DNA of 64,000 nt, from the NCBI RefSeq assembly GCF_001553785.1, contig NZ_LOJP01000002.1, forward strand, positions 609,844 through 673,843, given 5' to 3'. The notes beneath the pieces were generated by a model. That model did not search any database. It was not told the DNA's origin and saw only the letters and a program-made list of their open reading frames with translations. Positions 37,132 to 45,039 of the stretch are shown piece by piece. The translations under genes were made by a program, and so were the position numbers. This DNA is from Actinoplanes sp. TFC3. GTDB lineage: Bacteria > Actinomycetota > Actinomycetes > Mycobacteriales > Micromonosporaceae. Each line of letters starts with the position of its first letter. Positions within the stretch are counted from its first letter, which is position 1.

Positions 37132-37773
37132 TCACAGTGAACGGGCGATCGACACCGCTTCCACGAGGGTGTCGGCGACTGGCACGCCCGAGGCGCGCAG
37201 CCGTAGTGGGTCGGTGAAACCGCCGGTGTACAGCACTGCGGCCGCGCCGACTGCAGTGGCGGCGTCGGCATCGTCGATGGAGTCGCCGATGAGCACGCAG
37301 TCGGATCCGGCGATGTTCTGCTGGGCCAGGTGCCGGGCCAGGTGACCGGCCTTGAGCCCGCCGTCGACCTCGGTGGGCCGGCCGTCGATGCGGGCGAACA
37401 CGCCGGCCAGCCCCCGCGACTCGACCGCCGGGACCAGCTCGTCGTGGAACCACATGGACAGCAGCGACTGGGTGCCGGGCCAGGCCCTGATGGCCAGCTC
37501 GGCGTCGGCGACCAGCGGGATGGTGGTCAGGCCGACCCGGTACGCCTCGTGGAAGATCCGATCGAGCTCCTCGAACTCCTCGTCGGTGATCGCCCGTTCT
37601 AGGATCTCGGCGTAGAACTCGGCGACCGGCCGGCGAAAGCGCGAGCGGTGCTCGTCGGCGTCCACGCTGCGCCCGCCGATAGCGGCGAACGTCTGATTCG
37701 TCGAGTCGACCACCAGCGTCAGGTCGTCGAGCAGAGTGCCATTCCAGTCCCAGACAAGATGAGTACGCGCCAC
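37132..37773 (-). CDS. HAD-superfamily hydrolase (phosphoglycolate phosphatase-like)
   Basis: 213 residues. Motif I is VWDWNGTLLDD (nucleophile Asp present, second Asp replaced by Asn), motif III includes GGLKAGHLARHL, and motif IV is LIGDSIDDADAATAVG. An alpha-helical cap sits between motifs I and II. A small-molecule phosphatase is likely. It is the third gene of a run with the AMP-ligase and glutaredoxin genes, 9 bases after the latter. In Streptomyces a HAD gene also lies between rex and bldN. Confidence 0.85.
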   Translation of the reverse strand: MARTHLVWDWNGTLLDDLTLVVDSTNQTFAAIGGRSVDADEHRSRFRRPVAEFYAEILERAITDEEFEELDRIFHEAYRVGLTTIPLVADAELAIRAWPGTQSLLSMWFHDELVPAVESRGLAGVFARIDGRPTEVDGGLKAGHLARHLAQQNIAGSDCVLIGDSIDDADAATAVGAAAVLYTGGFTDPLRLRASGVPVADTLVEAVSIARSL

Positions 37774-37782
37774 TGCGCGAGG

Positions 37783-38031
37783 TTACAGCCGAGGGGTACC
37801 CGGCGGTCGAGCCATATCCCGCAGCAGGCGTTCTTCCTCGACCCGCCAGTAGCCGTGCTCCTTGCCGTCGAGCAGCACCACCGGCACCCGGTCGCTGTAG
37901 TCGCGCTGCAGCTCAATCGACTCGTCCACGTCCACCCGGGTCCAGTCACCGGGGGCGATGCGGTCGAGCACCCGTTCGGCGTCCTCGCACAGGTGGCACC
38001 CGGCGCGGCTGATCAAAGTGACCCGGGTCAT
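37783..38031 (-). CDS. Glutaredoxin-like protein
   Basis: 82 residues of thioredoxin fold with the redox motif CHLC at positions 12-15, a conserved VPVVLLDG (cis-Pro loop) and a C-terminal helix. It resembles the Rv0508-type small glutaredoxins found near hemA in actinobacteria. Its start overlaps the AMP-ligase stop by ATGA. Confidence 0.88.
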   Translation of the reverse strand: MTRVTLISRAGCHLCEDAERVLDRIAPGDWTRVDVDESIELQRDYSDRVPVVLLDGKEHGYWRVEEERLLRDMARPPGTPRL

Positions 38032-39485
38032 CGGAGATCTCCTTTGCGTACCTTGCCGATGGCGGAGTGCGGCAACTCACCGACCAGCTCGATGCCGGCC
38101 GGAAGCTTGAAACGGGCGAGCTGCGCGGCGAGGAAGACGTGCAGCTCAGCCGGGGTGGGCGCCGGATCCAGGGCGGAGACAACATAGGCGTACGGCGCCT
38201 GCCCGCTGCGTTCGTCGGCCACCGCGATGACAGCGGATTCAGCCACGCCGGGATGGGCGTCCAGCACGCGCTCGATCTCGGCCGGATACACGTTGAAGCC
38301 GTTCACCAGGATGAGCTCGCCGATCCGGTCGACCAGCACGAGATCCCCGGCGGCGTCGGCGTAGGCGATGTCCCCGGTGGCCCACCAGCCGTCCGCGTCC
38401 GGGCCGTCCCTGCCGTCGGGCCAGTAACCGGAGAACAGGTTGGCCCCGCGCACCACTATCTCGCCCGGGTCGGTGCCCTCGGAGTCGAGGTCGAGCTCCC
38501 AGTCGTCGTCCGGGCCGGCCGTGGCCACCCCGTCGCGCCACACCACCACGTCGTTGGCCGACCGTAGCCGCAGGGACACCCCGGGCAGCGGGCGGCCGAT
38601 CGAGCCGATCTTGGTGCGATCGCTCACCGCGGTAGTGGTGAGCACCGGTGCCGCTTCAGTGAGGCCGTACCCGATCAAGATGCTCTTGCCGGTCGCGGCC
38701 GTGAAGCGCGCCGCAATGCCGGGGTCCAGCGGCGCCGCGCCACAGACGGCGGTGCGCACGCGGGCGAGGTCGACGTCCGGCACGAGCGACCAGGCGGCAT
38801 ACATGGACGGTACGCCGACCAGCGCCGTGACCTCGTGTCGCGCAATCAGCCGCACCGTCTCAGCCGGGTCGAACCGGTCCACCAGCACGCCACAGGCGCC
38901 ATGATGAGCCACCGCCCCCAGCCCGGTGTTCAGCCCGTAGGCGTGAAAGAACGGGATCGCGAGCAGCACCACGTCGTCCGCCCCGAGCACCGGTGGCTCG
39001 ATCCGGGCCAGCTGTGCGTTGTTGGCTGTCAGGGCCCGGTGGGTGAGCATCGCGCCCTTGGGCCGCCCGCTGGTCCCCGAGGTGTAAAGGAGCACCGCGA
39101 GGTCGTCGGCAGCCGGTCCTCGCACGGCCAGTGGCGGACCGTCACCGTCCAGCTCCTCTTCCACCACGTACGAGGCCCGGCAGTCGGCGAGCACATACTC
39201 CCGTTCGTCGGCGGTGTATCCGGGGTTGAGCGGAACCGCCACGAGCCCGGCGCGCAACGCGGCGAAGTAGGCCACGGCGAAGCCGACGGTGTTGCCGAGG
39301 ATGATGGCCACCCGGTCGCCCGGCGCCGCGACAGAGGTCAGGTGGCGGGCGGCCCGCTCGACCCGCGTGTCCACTTCCGCCCAGGTCAGCACCGTGTCAC
39401 CGGCGATCAGCGCGGGGCTGTCCGGGCGCCGCCGCGCTGCTTCACGTACCGGATCAATCGCTGGCGCCGCGCTGAGATCTCCCAC
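38028..39485 (-). CDS. AMP-binding acyl-CoA ligase-like enzyme
   Basis: About 485 residues from a GTG at 39485; in-frame starts at 39566 and 39698 exist but the extra residues are not family-like and would place operator-like repeats inside the gene. ANL-superfamily motifs: LLYTSGTSGRPKGAMLTH, YGLTEAAPV, WWATGDIAY, VDRIGELILVNGFNVYP, and the terminal catalytic Lys in IGKVRKGDL. It should adenylate a carboxylate and probably make a CoA thioester; the substrate is unknown. First gene of a probable three-gene operon with glutaredoxin and HAD genes. Confidence 0.88.
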   Translation of the reverse strand: MGDLSAAPAIDPVREAARRRPDSPALIAGDTVLTWAEVDTRVERAARHLTSVAAPGDRVAIILGNTVGFAVAYFAALRAGLVAVPLNPGYTADEREYVLADCRASYVVEEELDGDGPPLAVRGPAADDLAVLLYTSGTSGRPKGAMLTHRALTANNAQLARIEPPVLGADDVVLLAIPFFHAYGLNTGLGAVAHHGACGVLVDRFDPAETVRLIARHEVTALVGVPSMYAAWSLVPDVDLARVRTAVCGAAPLDPGIAARFTAATGKSILIGYGLTEAAPVLTTTAVSDRTKIGSIGRPLPGVSLRLRSANDVVVWRDGVATAGPDDDWELDLDSEGTDPGEIVVRGANLFSGYWPDGRDGPDADGWWATGDIAYADAAGDLVLVDRIGELILVNGFNVYPAEIERVLDAHPGVAESAVIAVADERSGQAPYAYVVSALDPAPTPAELHVFLAAQLARFKLPAGIELVGELPHSAIGKVRKGDLR

Positions 39486-39527
39486 GACGCCCGAGTCTGG
39501 CACAACCGGGTACGAACCGGCAGAGAC

Positions 39528-39540
39528 GCACAGACTGTGC
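39528..39540. promoter_or_regulatory. 13-bp operator-like palindrome, copy 1
   Basis: GCACAGACTGTGC, arms GCACA/TGTGC around 3 bases, in the 345-bp divergent gap (39486-39830) between the AMP-ligase and sigma-factor genes. A second copy of the same architecture lies 105 bases away. Confidence 0.5.
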
Positions 39541-39632
39541 GCGACCGGTTCCAGGGTGTCATCCATCCTGACAGAACGAGAGCGTGACCACTCCGTGCCG
39601 CTCCGTGGTACTTCGTGCTGATTTGCGGCGAC

Positions 39633-39645
39633 GCACACATTGTGC
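39633..39645. promoter_or_regulatory. 13-bp operator-like palindrome, copy 2
   Basis: GCACACATTGTGC has the same GCACA-N3-TGTGC architecture as copy 1 and starts exactly 105 bases (ten helical turns) away. A further half site GCACAA follows at 39658-39663 and another at 39500-39505. A common DNA-binding protein controlling one or both divergent genes is inferred. Confidence 0.5.
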
Positions 39646-39674
39646 GACTGCCCGGGTGCACAAGCCGCAATACT

Positions 39675-39689
39675 TCGCCTCTGTGTAAC
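39675..39689 (+). promoter_or_regulatory. Possible BldD-type half site
   Basis: TCGCCTCTGTGTAAC fits the right half of the BldD consensus (NTNACNCWGNGTNAN) fully but the left half only partly. bldN is a known BldD target in Streptomyces, which makes the position about 140 bases before the sigma gene plausible. Weak evidence. Confidence 0.25.
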
Positions 39690-39830
39690 GGAGTCCACAT
39701 TCCGTGGGTGAGGACGGCCCGCCAGACCGGGGCCGCTTCACCCCTTTTGCTGTAGATAGCACGCGGTTTCGTGGACCCGGATCAGCTTCGATTCCCCCTC
39801 AGCGACGGCCCGCCGGGTCAAGGAGGCGCA

Positions 39831-40754
39831 GTGAGTCATGTGTACGCCGGCGATCCGTTCAGCCGCGGATTCGCGGCCCACCCGAGCGTGCCGGAGGGGC
39901 TGAGCTCGCTTCGGGAGGGCGTCGCCAACGCCATCCGGGGCGACGGCCCCAAGCGGACCCGCAACCGGCCGCACATCAACGAGTCCCCCAGCCGGCCGCT
40001 GCTGCCGGGCACCGGGAACTCCAAGAGCGGCCGCGTGGCCGCGCCCGGCCGCCCCCAGCCCCCGCAGCAGCCCGGCCCCGAGCGCCGGGTGGACGGTGAC
40101 CAGGCGGTCGTCGTGCCTACCCAGAGCACCACCGGACCGCCCAGCGAGTCCGAGCCACCCAAATATCCGGCCCGCCCCGACCCCGGGGACGCCGCCGCCG
40201 AGGTGTGGGCGCTGGTCGAACGTGCGCAGGCCGGTGACTCCGCCGCGTTCGGGCTCATCTACGACCGCTACGTCGACACTGTCTTCCGCTTTGTCTACTT
40301 CCGGGTCGGCAACCGCCAGCTCGCCGAGGACCTGACCTCCGACACCTTCCTGCGCGCCCTCAAGCGCATCGGCAGCTTCACCTGGCAAGGCCGCGACCTG
40401 GGCGCCTGGCTGGTCACGATCGCCCGCAACCTGGTAGCCGACCACTTCAAGTCCGGCCGCTACCGCCTCGAGGTCACCACCGGCGACGTCCTGGACGCCG
40501 ACCGCGAGGACCGGGGACCCGAGGGCAGCCCCGAGGCCGCCGTGGTGGACCACATCACCAACGTCGCCCTGCTCACCGCGGTCAAGCAGCTCAACCCCGA
40601 GCAGCAGGAGTGCATCGTGCTGCGCTTCCTGCAGGGCTTCTCGGTGGCCGAGACCGCGCAGACCATGGGCAAGAACGAAGGCGCCATCAAAGCGTTGCAG
40701 TATCGGGCCGTACGGGCGCTCGCCCGGTTGCTGCCGGAAGGGTTCCAGTGGTAA
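39831..40754 (+). CDS. bldN: BldN-type ECF sigma factor
   Basis: 307 residues from a GTG with AAGGAGG 4 bases upstream. The first ~125 residues are a disordered Pro/Arg-rich extension, unusual for ECF factors but known for BldN, which has a pro-sequence. Region 2 is AFGLIYDRYVDTVFRFVYFRV with LAEDLTSDTFLRAL and AWLVTIARNLVADHF; region 4 is LNPEQQECIVLRFLQGFSVAETA with GAIKALQYRAVRAL. Proximity to rex/hemA and the membrane protein that follows match the Streptomyces bldN-rsbN locus. BldN drives aerial-development genes there. Confidence 0.82.
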   Translation: MSHVYAGDPFSRGFAAHPSVPEGLSSLREGVANAIRGDGPKRTRNRPHINESPSRPLLPGTGNSKSGRVAAPGRPQPPQQPGPERRVDGDQAVVVPTQSTTGPPSESEPPKYPARPDPGDAAAEVWALVERAQAGDSAAFGLIYDRYVDTVFRFVYFRVGNRQLAEDLTSDTFLRALKRIGSFTWQGRDLGAWLVTIARNLVADHFKSGRYRLEVTTGDVLDADREDRGPEGSPEAAVVDHITNVALLTAVKQLNPEQQECIVLRFLQGFSVAETAQTMGKNEGAIKALQYRAVRALARLLPEGFQW

Positions 40755-40959
40755 CCCGGACCATATCCCGGAGGAATCGCCCGATTAGCCCGATATCGAT
40801 GCCTGATCCGGCTGTGGCCCTGCTCGCACCCGTAACCGCGCCCGCCGGTCGAGCGTTTGTCCGGGTGCGACCCGTGGTGGACCAACGGTCCGCCGGTTCC
40901 GTCGCGTCCGCCGGCTCCGTGGCCGGCGGGTCACTCACGAGCGAAGGGAGGTGCCCTCG

Positions 40960-42204
40960 GTGACCTTCGATTTCCTTGATCGCCGGAGCGCCGAGCGCTT
41001 CGCGGAGCTTCTCGACGAGACCACCGCGGGACGGCGCCATCACGCCCGGGGCCAGGCGGATGAGCACCTCGCCGAATTGGTCGCCATCGGGCACAGCCTC
41101 TCCGCGGCACGCCCGGCGGCCCAGGTCGATCCGGAGTTCCGGATGGGGCTGCGCGCGATGCTGGTCGCGACGGCCGAACGGGACGGCATCGGGGCCTCCG
41201 CCCAGCCCACCGACGATCCCAGCGAAGCCGCAGTGCCCGCCCGCAAGCTGCTGGGCAGGACCGGTAAGCGGCTGCGTGCCCGCGGCGCCATCATCATTGG
41301 CGTCGCCGCCGGCGCCATGGCGGTCTCCGGCATCTCCGCGGCCAGCGAGAACGCCTCCCCCGGCGACGCCCTGTACGGCGTCAAGCGCTCCACGGAACGC
41401 GCCCAGCTGGCCATGGCCGGCTCGGACATCACCCGCGGTCAGCTGTCGTTGACGTTCGCCCGCAACCGGCTCACCGAGGCGGTAGCGATGAACGGCGGCA
41501 ACGCCAAGTTCGGCGACGCGCTGGACGACATGGACGCCGACACCAAGGAAGGTGTCAAGCTGCTCACCTCCGCCGCTGTGGTCCGCAAGGACGCGGCCGG
41601 GCTGGTGTCGGTGGACTCCTTCGTGGACGGCCAGCGGCGCCTGCTCACCCCGGCGCTGGAGCAGCTCGACGGCTCCAACCGGGTGCGGGCGTTGGCCTCG
41701 ATGAGCCTGCTCGACAACGTCGAACGGCGCGCCGAGAACGTACGAAATGGCCTGTCCTGTGATGCCTCTCAGGATGATCCCGACGCGCTGGGGCCGAAGC
41801 TCAAGTCGTGCACGACAGGGGTGGCCGAGACGCCGGCGGAGGACCGTCAGCAGGGCCAGACCTCGGCGCCGGGCAAATTGAAGACCAAGGACGACAAGGA
41901 CTCCGGGGTCAACGGCCAGACCAAGAAGTCGGTGCAGCCCAAGACCAGCGACGAGCCCACCGCCGAACCGGATCCGACGCGGACGAGCACAAGCAAGGGC
42001 AAGGGTAAGGGCACGGGTACGGGCAGCGATGACGGCGAGGCGACCGGCTCCGGCTTGGCTCCCGATGCGACCGAGCCGCCGGTGACCGCGACCCTGGACC
42101 CGGAACCGACCATCTCGGACGACCCGGCCAACCCGTCGACAGCGGAGGACAAGGGGTTGCTCGGCGGCCTGCTCGGCAACCTGTTCGGCAGCGGCGAAAA
42201 GTAG
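40960..42204 (+). CDS. DUF5667 membrane protein, RsbN-like anti-sigma candidate
   Basis: 414 residues from a GTG with GGGAGG upstream. The N-terminal ~100 residues (FDFLDRRSAERFAELLDE) are soluble and would face the cytoplasm; one transmembrane helix (AIIIGVAAGAMAVSGISA) follows; then comes an external DUF5667 domain (SPGDALYGVKRSTERAQLAM) and a long Thr/Pro/Lys-rich tail. This is the layout of RsbN, which holds BldN at the membrane in Streptomyces. Binding of the adjacent sigma factor is inferred from position and topology. Confidence 0.75.
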   Translation: MTFDFLDRRSAERFAELLDETTAGRRHHARGQADEHLAELVAIGHSLSAARPAAQVDPEFRMGLRAMLVATAERDGIGASAQPTDDPSEAAVPARKLLGRTGKRLRARGAIIIGVAAGAMAVSGISAASENASPGDALYGVKRSTERAQLAMAGSDITRGQLSLTFARNRLTEAVAMNGGNAKFGDALDDMDADTKEGVKLLTSAAVVRKDAAGLVSVDSFVDGQRRLLTPALEQLDGSNRVRALASMSLLDNVERRAENVRNGLSCDASQDDPDALGPKLKSCTTGVAETPAEDRQQGQTSAPGKLKTKDDKDSGVNGQTKKSVQPKTSDEPTAEPDPTRTSTSKGKGKGTGTGSDDGEATGSGLAPDATEPPVTATLDPEPTISDDPANPSTAEDKGLLGGLLGNLFGSGEK

Positions 42205-42219
42205 CGCCCTATACATGGC

Positions 42220-42259
42220 GAGGGGCGGTGCCGACTTCTAAGAGTCGGGGCCGCCCCTC
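42220..42259. terminator. Bidirectional hairpin terminator
   Basis: Outer stem GAGGGGCGG / CCGCCCCTC (9 bp) enclosing an inner stem CCGACT / AGTCGG, between the RsbN-like gene and the convergent acyltransferase gene. Confidence 0.75.
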
Positions 42260-42278
42260 ACTGTCTATTGTACCGGGC

Positions 42279-43241
42279 TCACCGGCCGAAGGCGTCGGGC
42301 CTTTTCTCCAGCAGTGTGAGCAGCGTGGCCTGAATCGTCTCGCGGACCTGATCGGCGAGGTTGTAGACCACCATCGGGTCGTCGGCGTATTCGGTGAGGT
42401 GCGCGGTCGGGATGGGCGGGCAGAACTCGATCATCCACTTGCTCGGCAGCGGAATCAGCCCGAGCGGCCCGAGCAGCGGGAACGTCGGGGTGACCGGGAA
42501 ATAGGGGATGCCGAGCAGCCGGGCCAGCGGCTTGAGGTCGGCCAGGATCGGATAGATCTCCTCGGCGCCGACGATCGCCACCGGCACGATCGGGGTGCCC
42601 GTGCGCAACGCCGCCGAGACGAACCCGCCGCGGCCGAAGCGCTGCAGCTTGTAGCGCTCGGAGAAGCGCTTGCCGATGCCCTTGAAGCCCTCCGGGAACA
42701 CGCCGACCAGCTCGCCGTCGCTCATCAGGCGCTCGGCGTCGGGGTTGCAGGCCACCGTTGCGCCGGCCTTGCGGGCCAGCTCGGAGAGTACCGGCACCGA
42801 GAACACCAGGTCGGCGCCGAGCAGCCGCAGGTTGCGCCGGTCGGGGTGCTGATCGCGCAGGGCCGTGGTGAGCATGAGGGCGTCCAGCGCCAGCGTGCCG
42901 GAGTGGTTGCCGACGATCAGGCCGCCACCGGTGTCGGGCACGTTGTCCACGCCGAACACCTCGGTGCGGAACCAGTCGCGGTAGAGCACGCGCAGCATCG
43001 GGTGGAAGACGGTGTCGGTGAGGTCGCGGTCGAAGCCGAAATCGTCGACCTCGTACGCCCCAGCCAGCCGGCGACGCAGGAAGGCCAGCCCCTTGGCGAT
43101 CCGCTGATCCCAGATGTCCACCGGATCGGCCAGCGGTTCCGGGATCGGGCGCTTGCCGTTGAGCGGCTTGGGCGGAGCGGGCCGGGGCAGCACGAAGTCG
43201 GCGTGACCGGGCAGCGCCTTGTGGTACTCGTCCTGGGTCAT
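42279..43241 (-). CDS. Lysophospholipid acyltransferase-family protein (Rv0502-like)
   Basis: 320 residues. The LPLAT core shows GGLIVGNHSGTLALDALML (catalytic His region), a later VFPEGFKGIGKRFSERYKLQRFGRGGF acceptor-binding block and TPIVPVAIVGAEE. A PlsC-like acyl transfer from acyl-CoA or acyl-ACP to a lipid or sugar acceptor is expected; the spacing after the His differs from classical NHxxxxD. Its ATG overlaps the stop of the epimerase-like gene by 4 bases, the same pairing as galE2-Rv0502 in mycobacteria. Confidence 0.85.
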   Translation of the reverse strand: MTQDEYHKALPGHADFVLPRPAPPKPLNGKRPIPEPLADPVDIWDQRIAKGLAFLRRRLAGAYEVDDFGFDRDLTDTVFHPMLRVLYRDWFRTEVFGVDNVPDTGGGLIVGNHSGTLALDALMLTTALRDQHPDRRNLRLLGADLVFSVPVLSELARKAGATVACNPDAERLMSDGELVGVFPEGFKGIGKRFSERYKLQRFGRGGFVSAALRTGTPIVPVAIVGAEEIYPILADLKPLARLLGIPYFPVTPTFPLLGPLGLIPLPSKWMIEFCPPIPTAHLTEYADDPMVVYNLADQVRETIQATLLTLLEKRPDAFGR

Positions 43242-44320
43242 GAGTTCACGTCCGTACGCTCGGCGGCGGCCCGGACCTGGCGGATGCCGTCCAGGATCGC
43301 GCGCTCGGCAGCGGCCAGCCGGTCGGCGGTCAGCGAGGAGCCGGTGCGGTGCCCGGCGATGAAGTCCTCGAACGCGGCGGCCGTGGTGCGCGGGGTGAAG
43401 CCGAATTCCTTGACCAGCCGGGCGGTGTCGACCACCCGGCCGTGCACGAACAGGTCGATCTGGTCGAGGCCGATCTGCCCGATGCCCACGGACCGGGCCA
43501 CCGCCGCCAGCGAGGACAGCGTGCCCTCGGGCAGCGGCAACGACAGCCGACCGGCCCGGCGCACGGCTTGCGAGAGCGCGAGGACCCCGGCGCCGGCGAC
43601 GTTGTACGTGCCGGGGTGGTCCTCGATCACCGAGCGGTGCAGGATCTCCAGCGCGTCGTCGACGTGCACGAACTGCAGCCGGGCGTCGCGGCCCAGCACA
43701 GTGGCCACCATCGGCCGTGCGAAGTAGCGGGTCAGGGTGGTGTTCGCGGTGTTGCTGATGAACGGCGCAAACCGCAGCACGGTCGCGGCTACCTCGGGGC
43801 GGCGGCGCCGGAAGCCGCGGACGTAGCCCTCGATGTCGAGGATGTCGCGTGCGAAGGAACCCCGCGGCACGGCCCGGGGCTCGGTGTCCTCGGTGAACAC
43901 GGCGGGGTCGCGGAACGACGCACCGTATGCGGCCGTGGAGGAACGCATGACCAGCTTGCGCAGCTTGGGGGCACCCTGTGCGGCGGCGAGCAACTGCATC
44001 GTGCCGATGACGTTGTGCTCTTTCATGGCCGCGCGACCGCCGTGCTGCGGATCGGGTGCGCTGGTCACGGCCAGGTGCACGAGCGCCTCGGCACCAAGAT
44101 CGGCAACGACGGCGGTGGCCGCGCGCGCGTCGGCCTGGATCAGCTCGACATCCGCCAACTGACCCGCGAGGGCCTGCGGCGGTTCGTGCGGATCCAGACC
44201 GATGACGCGTTCGACCCGCGGGTCAGCGGCAAGCCGGGACGCCACCCGGGCGCCAAGATAGCGGCTGACCCCGGTGACCACGACAACGCGCGGCGGAGCC
44301 GCGGCTTCAGACGACACCAC
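43238..44320 (-). CDS. NAD-dependent epimerase/dehydratase-like protein (GalE2-like)
   Basis: 360 residues from a GTG with GAGAGG 7 bases upstream. Extended-SDR Rossmann start VVVTGVSRYLGARVA, an acidic strand end (IGLDPHEPP), LVHLAV and KLVMRSSTAAYG are clear. The catalytic YxxxK is missing: the equivalent region reads SFARDILDIEGYV. It may bind NAD(P) without epimerase chemistry, or act on lipid-linked substrates with its acyltransferase partner. It follows the 33-residue ribosomal-type gene by 72 bases. Confidence 0.82.
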   Translation of the reverse strand: MVSSEAAAPPRVVVVTGVSRYLGARVASRLAADPRVERVIGLDPHEPPQALAGQLADVELIQADARAATAVVADLGAEALVHLAVTSAPDPQHGGRAAMKEHNVIGTMQLLAAAQGAPKLRKLVMRSSTAAYGASFRDPAVFTEDTEPRAVPRGSFARDILDIEGYVRGFRRRRPEVAATVLRFAPFISNTANTTLTRYFARPMVATVLGRDARLQFVHVDDALEILHRSVIEDHPGTYNVAGAGVLALSQAVRRAGRLSLPLPEGTLSSLAAVARSVGIGQIGLDQIDLFVHGRVVDTARLVKEFGFTPRTTAAAFEDFIAGHRTGSSLTADRLAAAERAILDGIRQVRAAAERTDVNS

Positions 44321-44392
44321 GGGCGCGCCTCTCACGTGCGGCTGGTCGAGACAAGGCAAAGACGCGGGCCGGGCAGCACGCCCGGCCGGGCG

Positions 44393-44494
44393 TCACTTGC
44401 CGAGACGGCGACGCTGAACGCGGGTCTTGCGCAGCAGCTTACGGTGCTTCTTCTTCGCCATACGCTTGCGGCGCTTCTTGACCACGGAGCCCAT
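44393..44494 (-). CDS. 33-residue basic protein, bS22-like (AURKAIP1/COX24 family)
   Basis: The sequence starts MGSVVKKRRKRMAKKKHRK and ends RVQRRRLGK: 33 residues with about 20 Lys/Arg. This matches the Rv0500B type, a small protein reported in the mycobacterial 30S subunit (bS22) and related to mitochondrial AURKAIP1/COX24. GAGAGG lies 8 bases upstream of the ATG. The order BldC-like regulator, this gene, epimerase, acyltransferase equals Rv0500A-Rv0500B-galE2-Rv0502. It is easily missed by gene callers because of its size. Confidence 0.88.
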   Translation of the reverse strand: MGSVVKKRRKRMAKKKHRKLLRKTRVQRRRLGK

Positions 44495-44660
44495 ACGTCA
44501 TGCCTCTCGAAACCATGTGGAGCCGGTGGCGGCGCGCAGAGGCACGCCGACCGGACTGCTAGCGGTCTGCCCCCGGCCCACAGCGGTGAAACGCAAGCGG
44601 GTATCACGGGGCGAACCGCTCCAGCGTAGCGGCCCACTCGGCAAGGAACCAATCGACCCC

Positions 44661-44873
44661 TCAGGCCGTCTGGGAGAAGGCTCCACGCAGGTACGTGTGC
44701 ACGGCGTGCTCGGGCACCCGGAACGAGCGTCCTACGCGTACCGCGCTGAGTTCATTGCCATGCACCAGCCGGTACACGGTCATCTTGGAGACACGCATGA
44801 GCGCGGCCACCTCGGCGACGGTCAGGAAGCGCACCTCGGCGAGGCGTTCCTCAGTCTGGGCTGGACCCGTCAT
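44661..44873 (-). CDS. BldC-like MerR/excisionase-type DNA-binding protein
   Basis: 70 residues with a single winged helix: FLTVAEVAALMRVSKMTVYRLVHGNEL (helix-turn-helix), SAVRVGRSFRVPEHAV (wing) and a short C-terminal helix. It lacks the coiled coil of full MerR proteins, as in BldC. It corresponds by position to Rv0500A and its Streptomyces counterpart, a BldC paralog. A role in transcriptional control of development or cell-envelope genes is inferred. The 166-base gap upstream contains no clear promoter. Confidence 0.88.
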   Translation of the reverse strand: MTGPAQTEERLAEVRFLTVAEVAALMRVSKMTVYRLVHGNELSAVRVGRSFRVPEHAVHTYLRGAFSQTA

Positions 44874-45039
44874 CTGCTCGCACCGATCCTAGGTTCAGGC
44901 GCCCTACCCGGGCCGGTAGTGGTACCGGGACAGTTGGCGCGTATGTCACCTGAACGGTATCGAGGTATCTGTGATCAATGCGATACGTTCCGTGAAATCG
45001 CACCCGTTGAAGTCAAGCCGACACGCGCGAGCCTGCCGG

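Noticed and set aside
39640..39663. TTGTGC-N12-GCACAA read as a Rex operator
   Set aside because: The Rex site is an 18-bp element with 4-base centre; the spacing here is wrong. It is better explained by the GCACA-N3-TGTGC copies.
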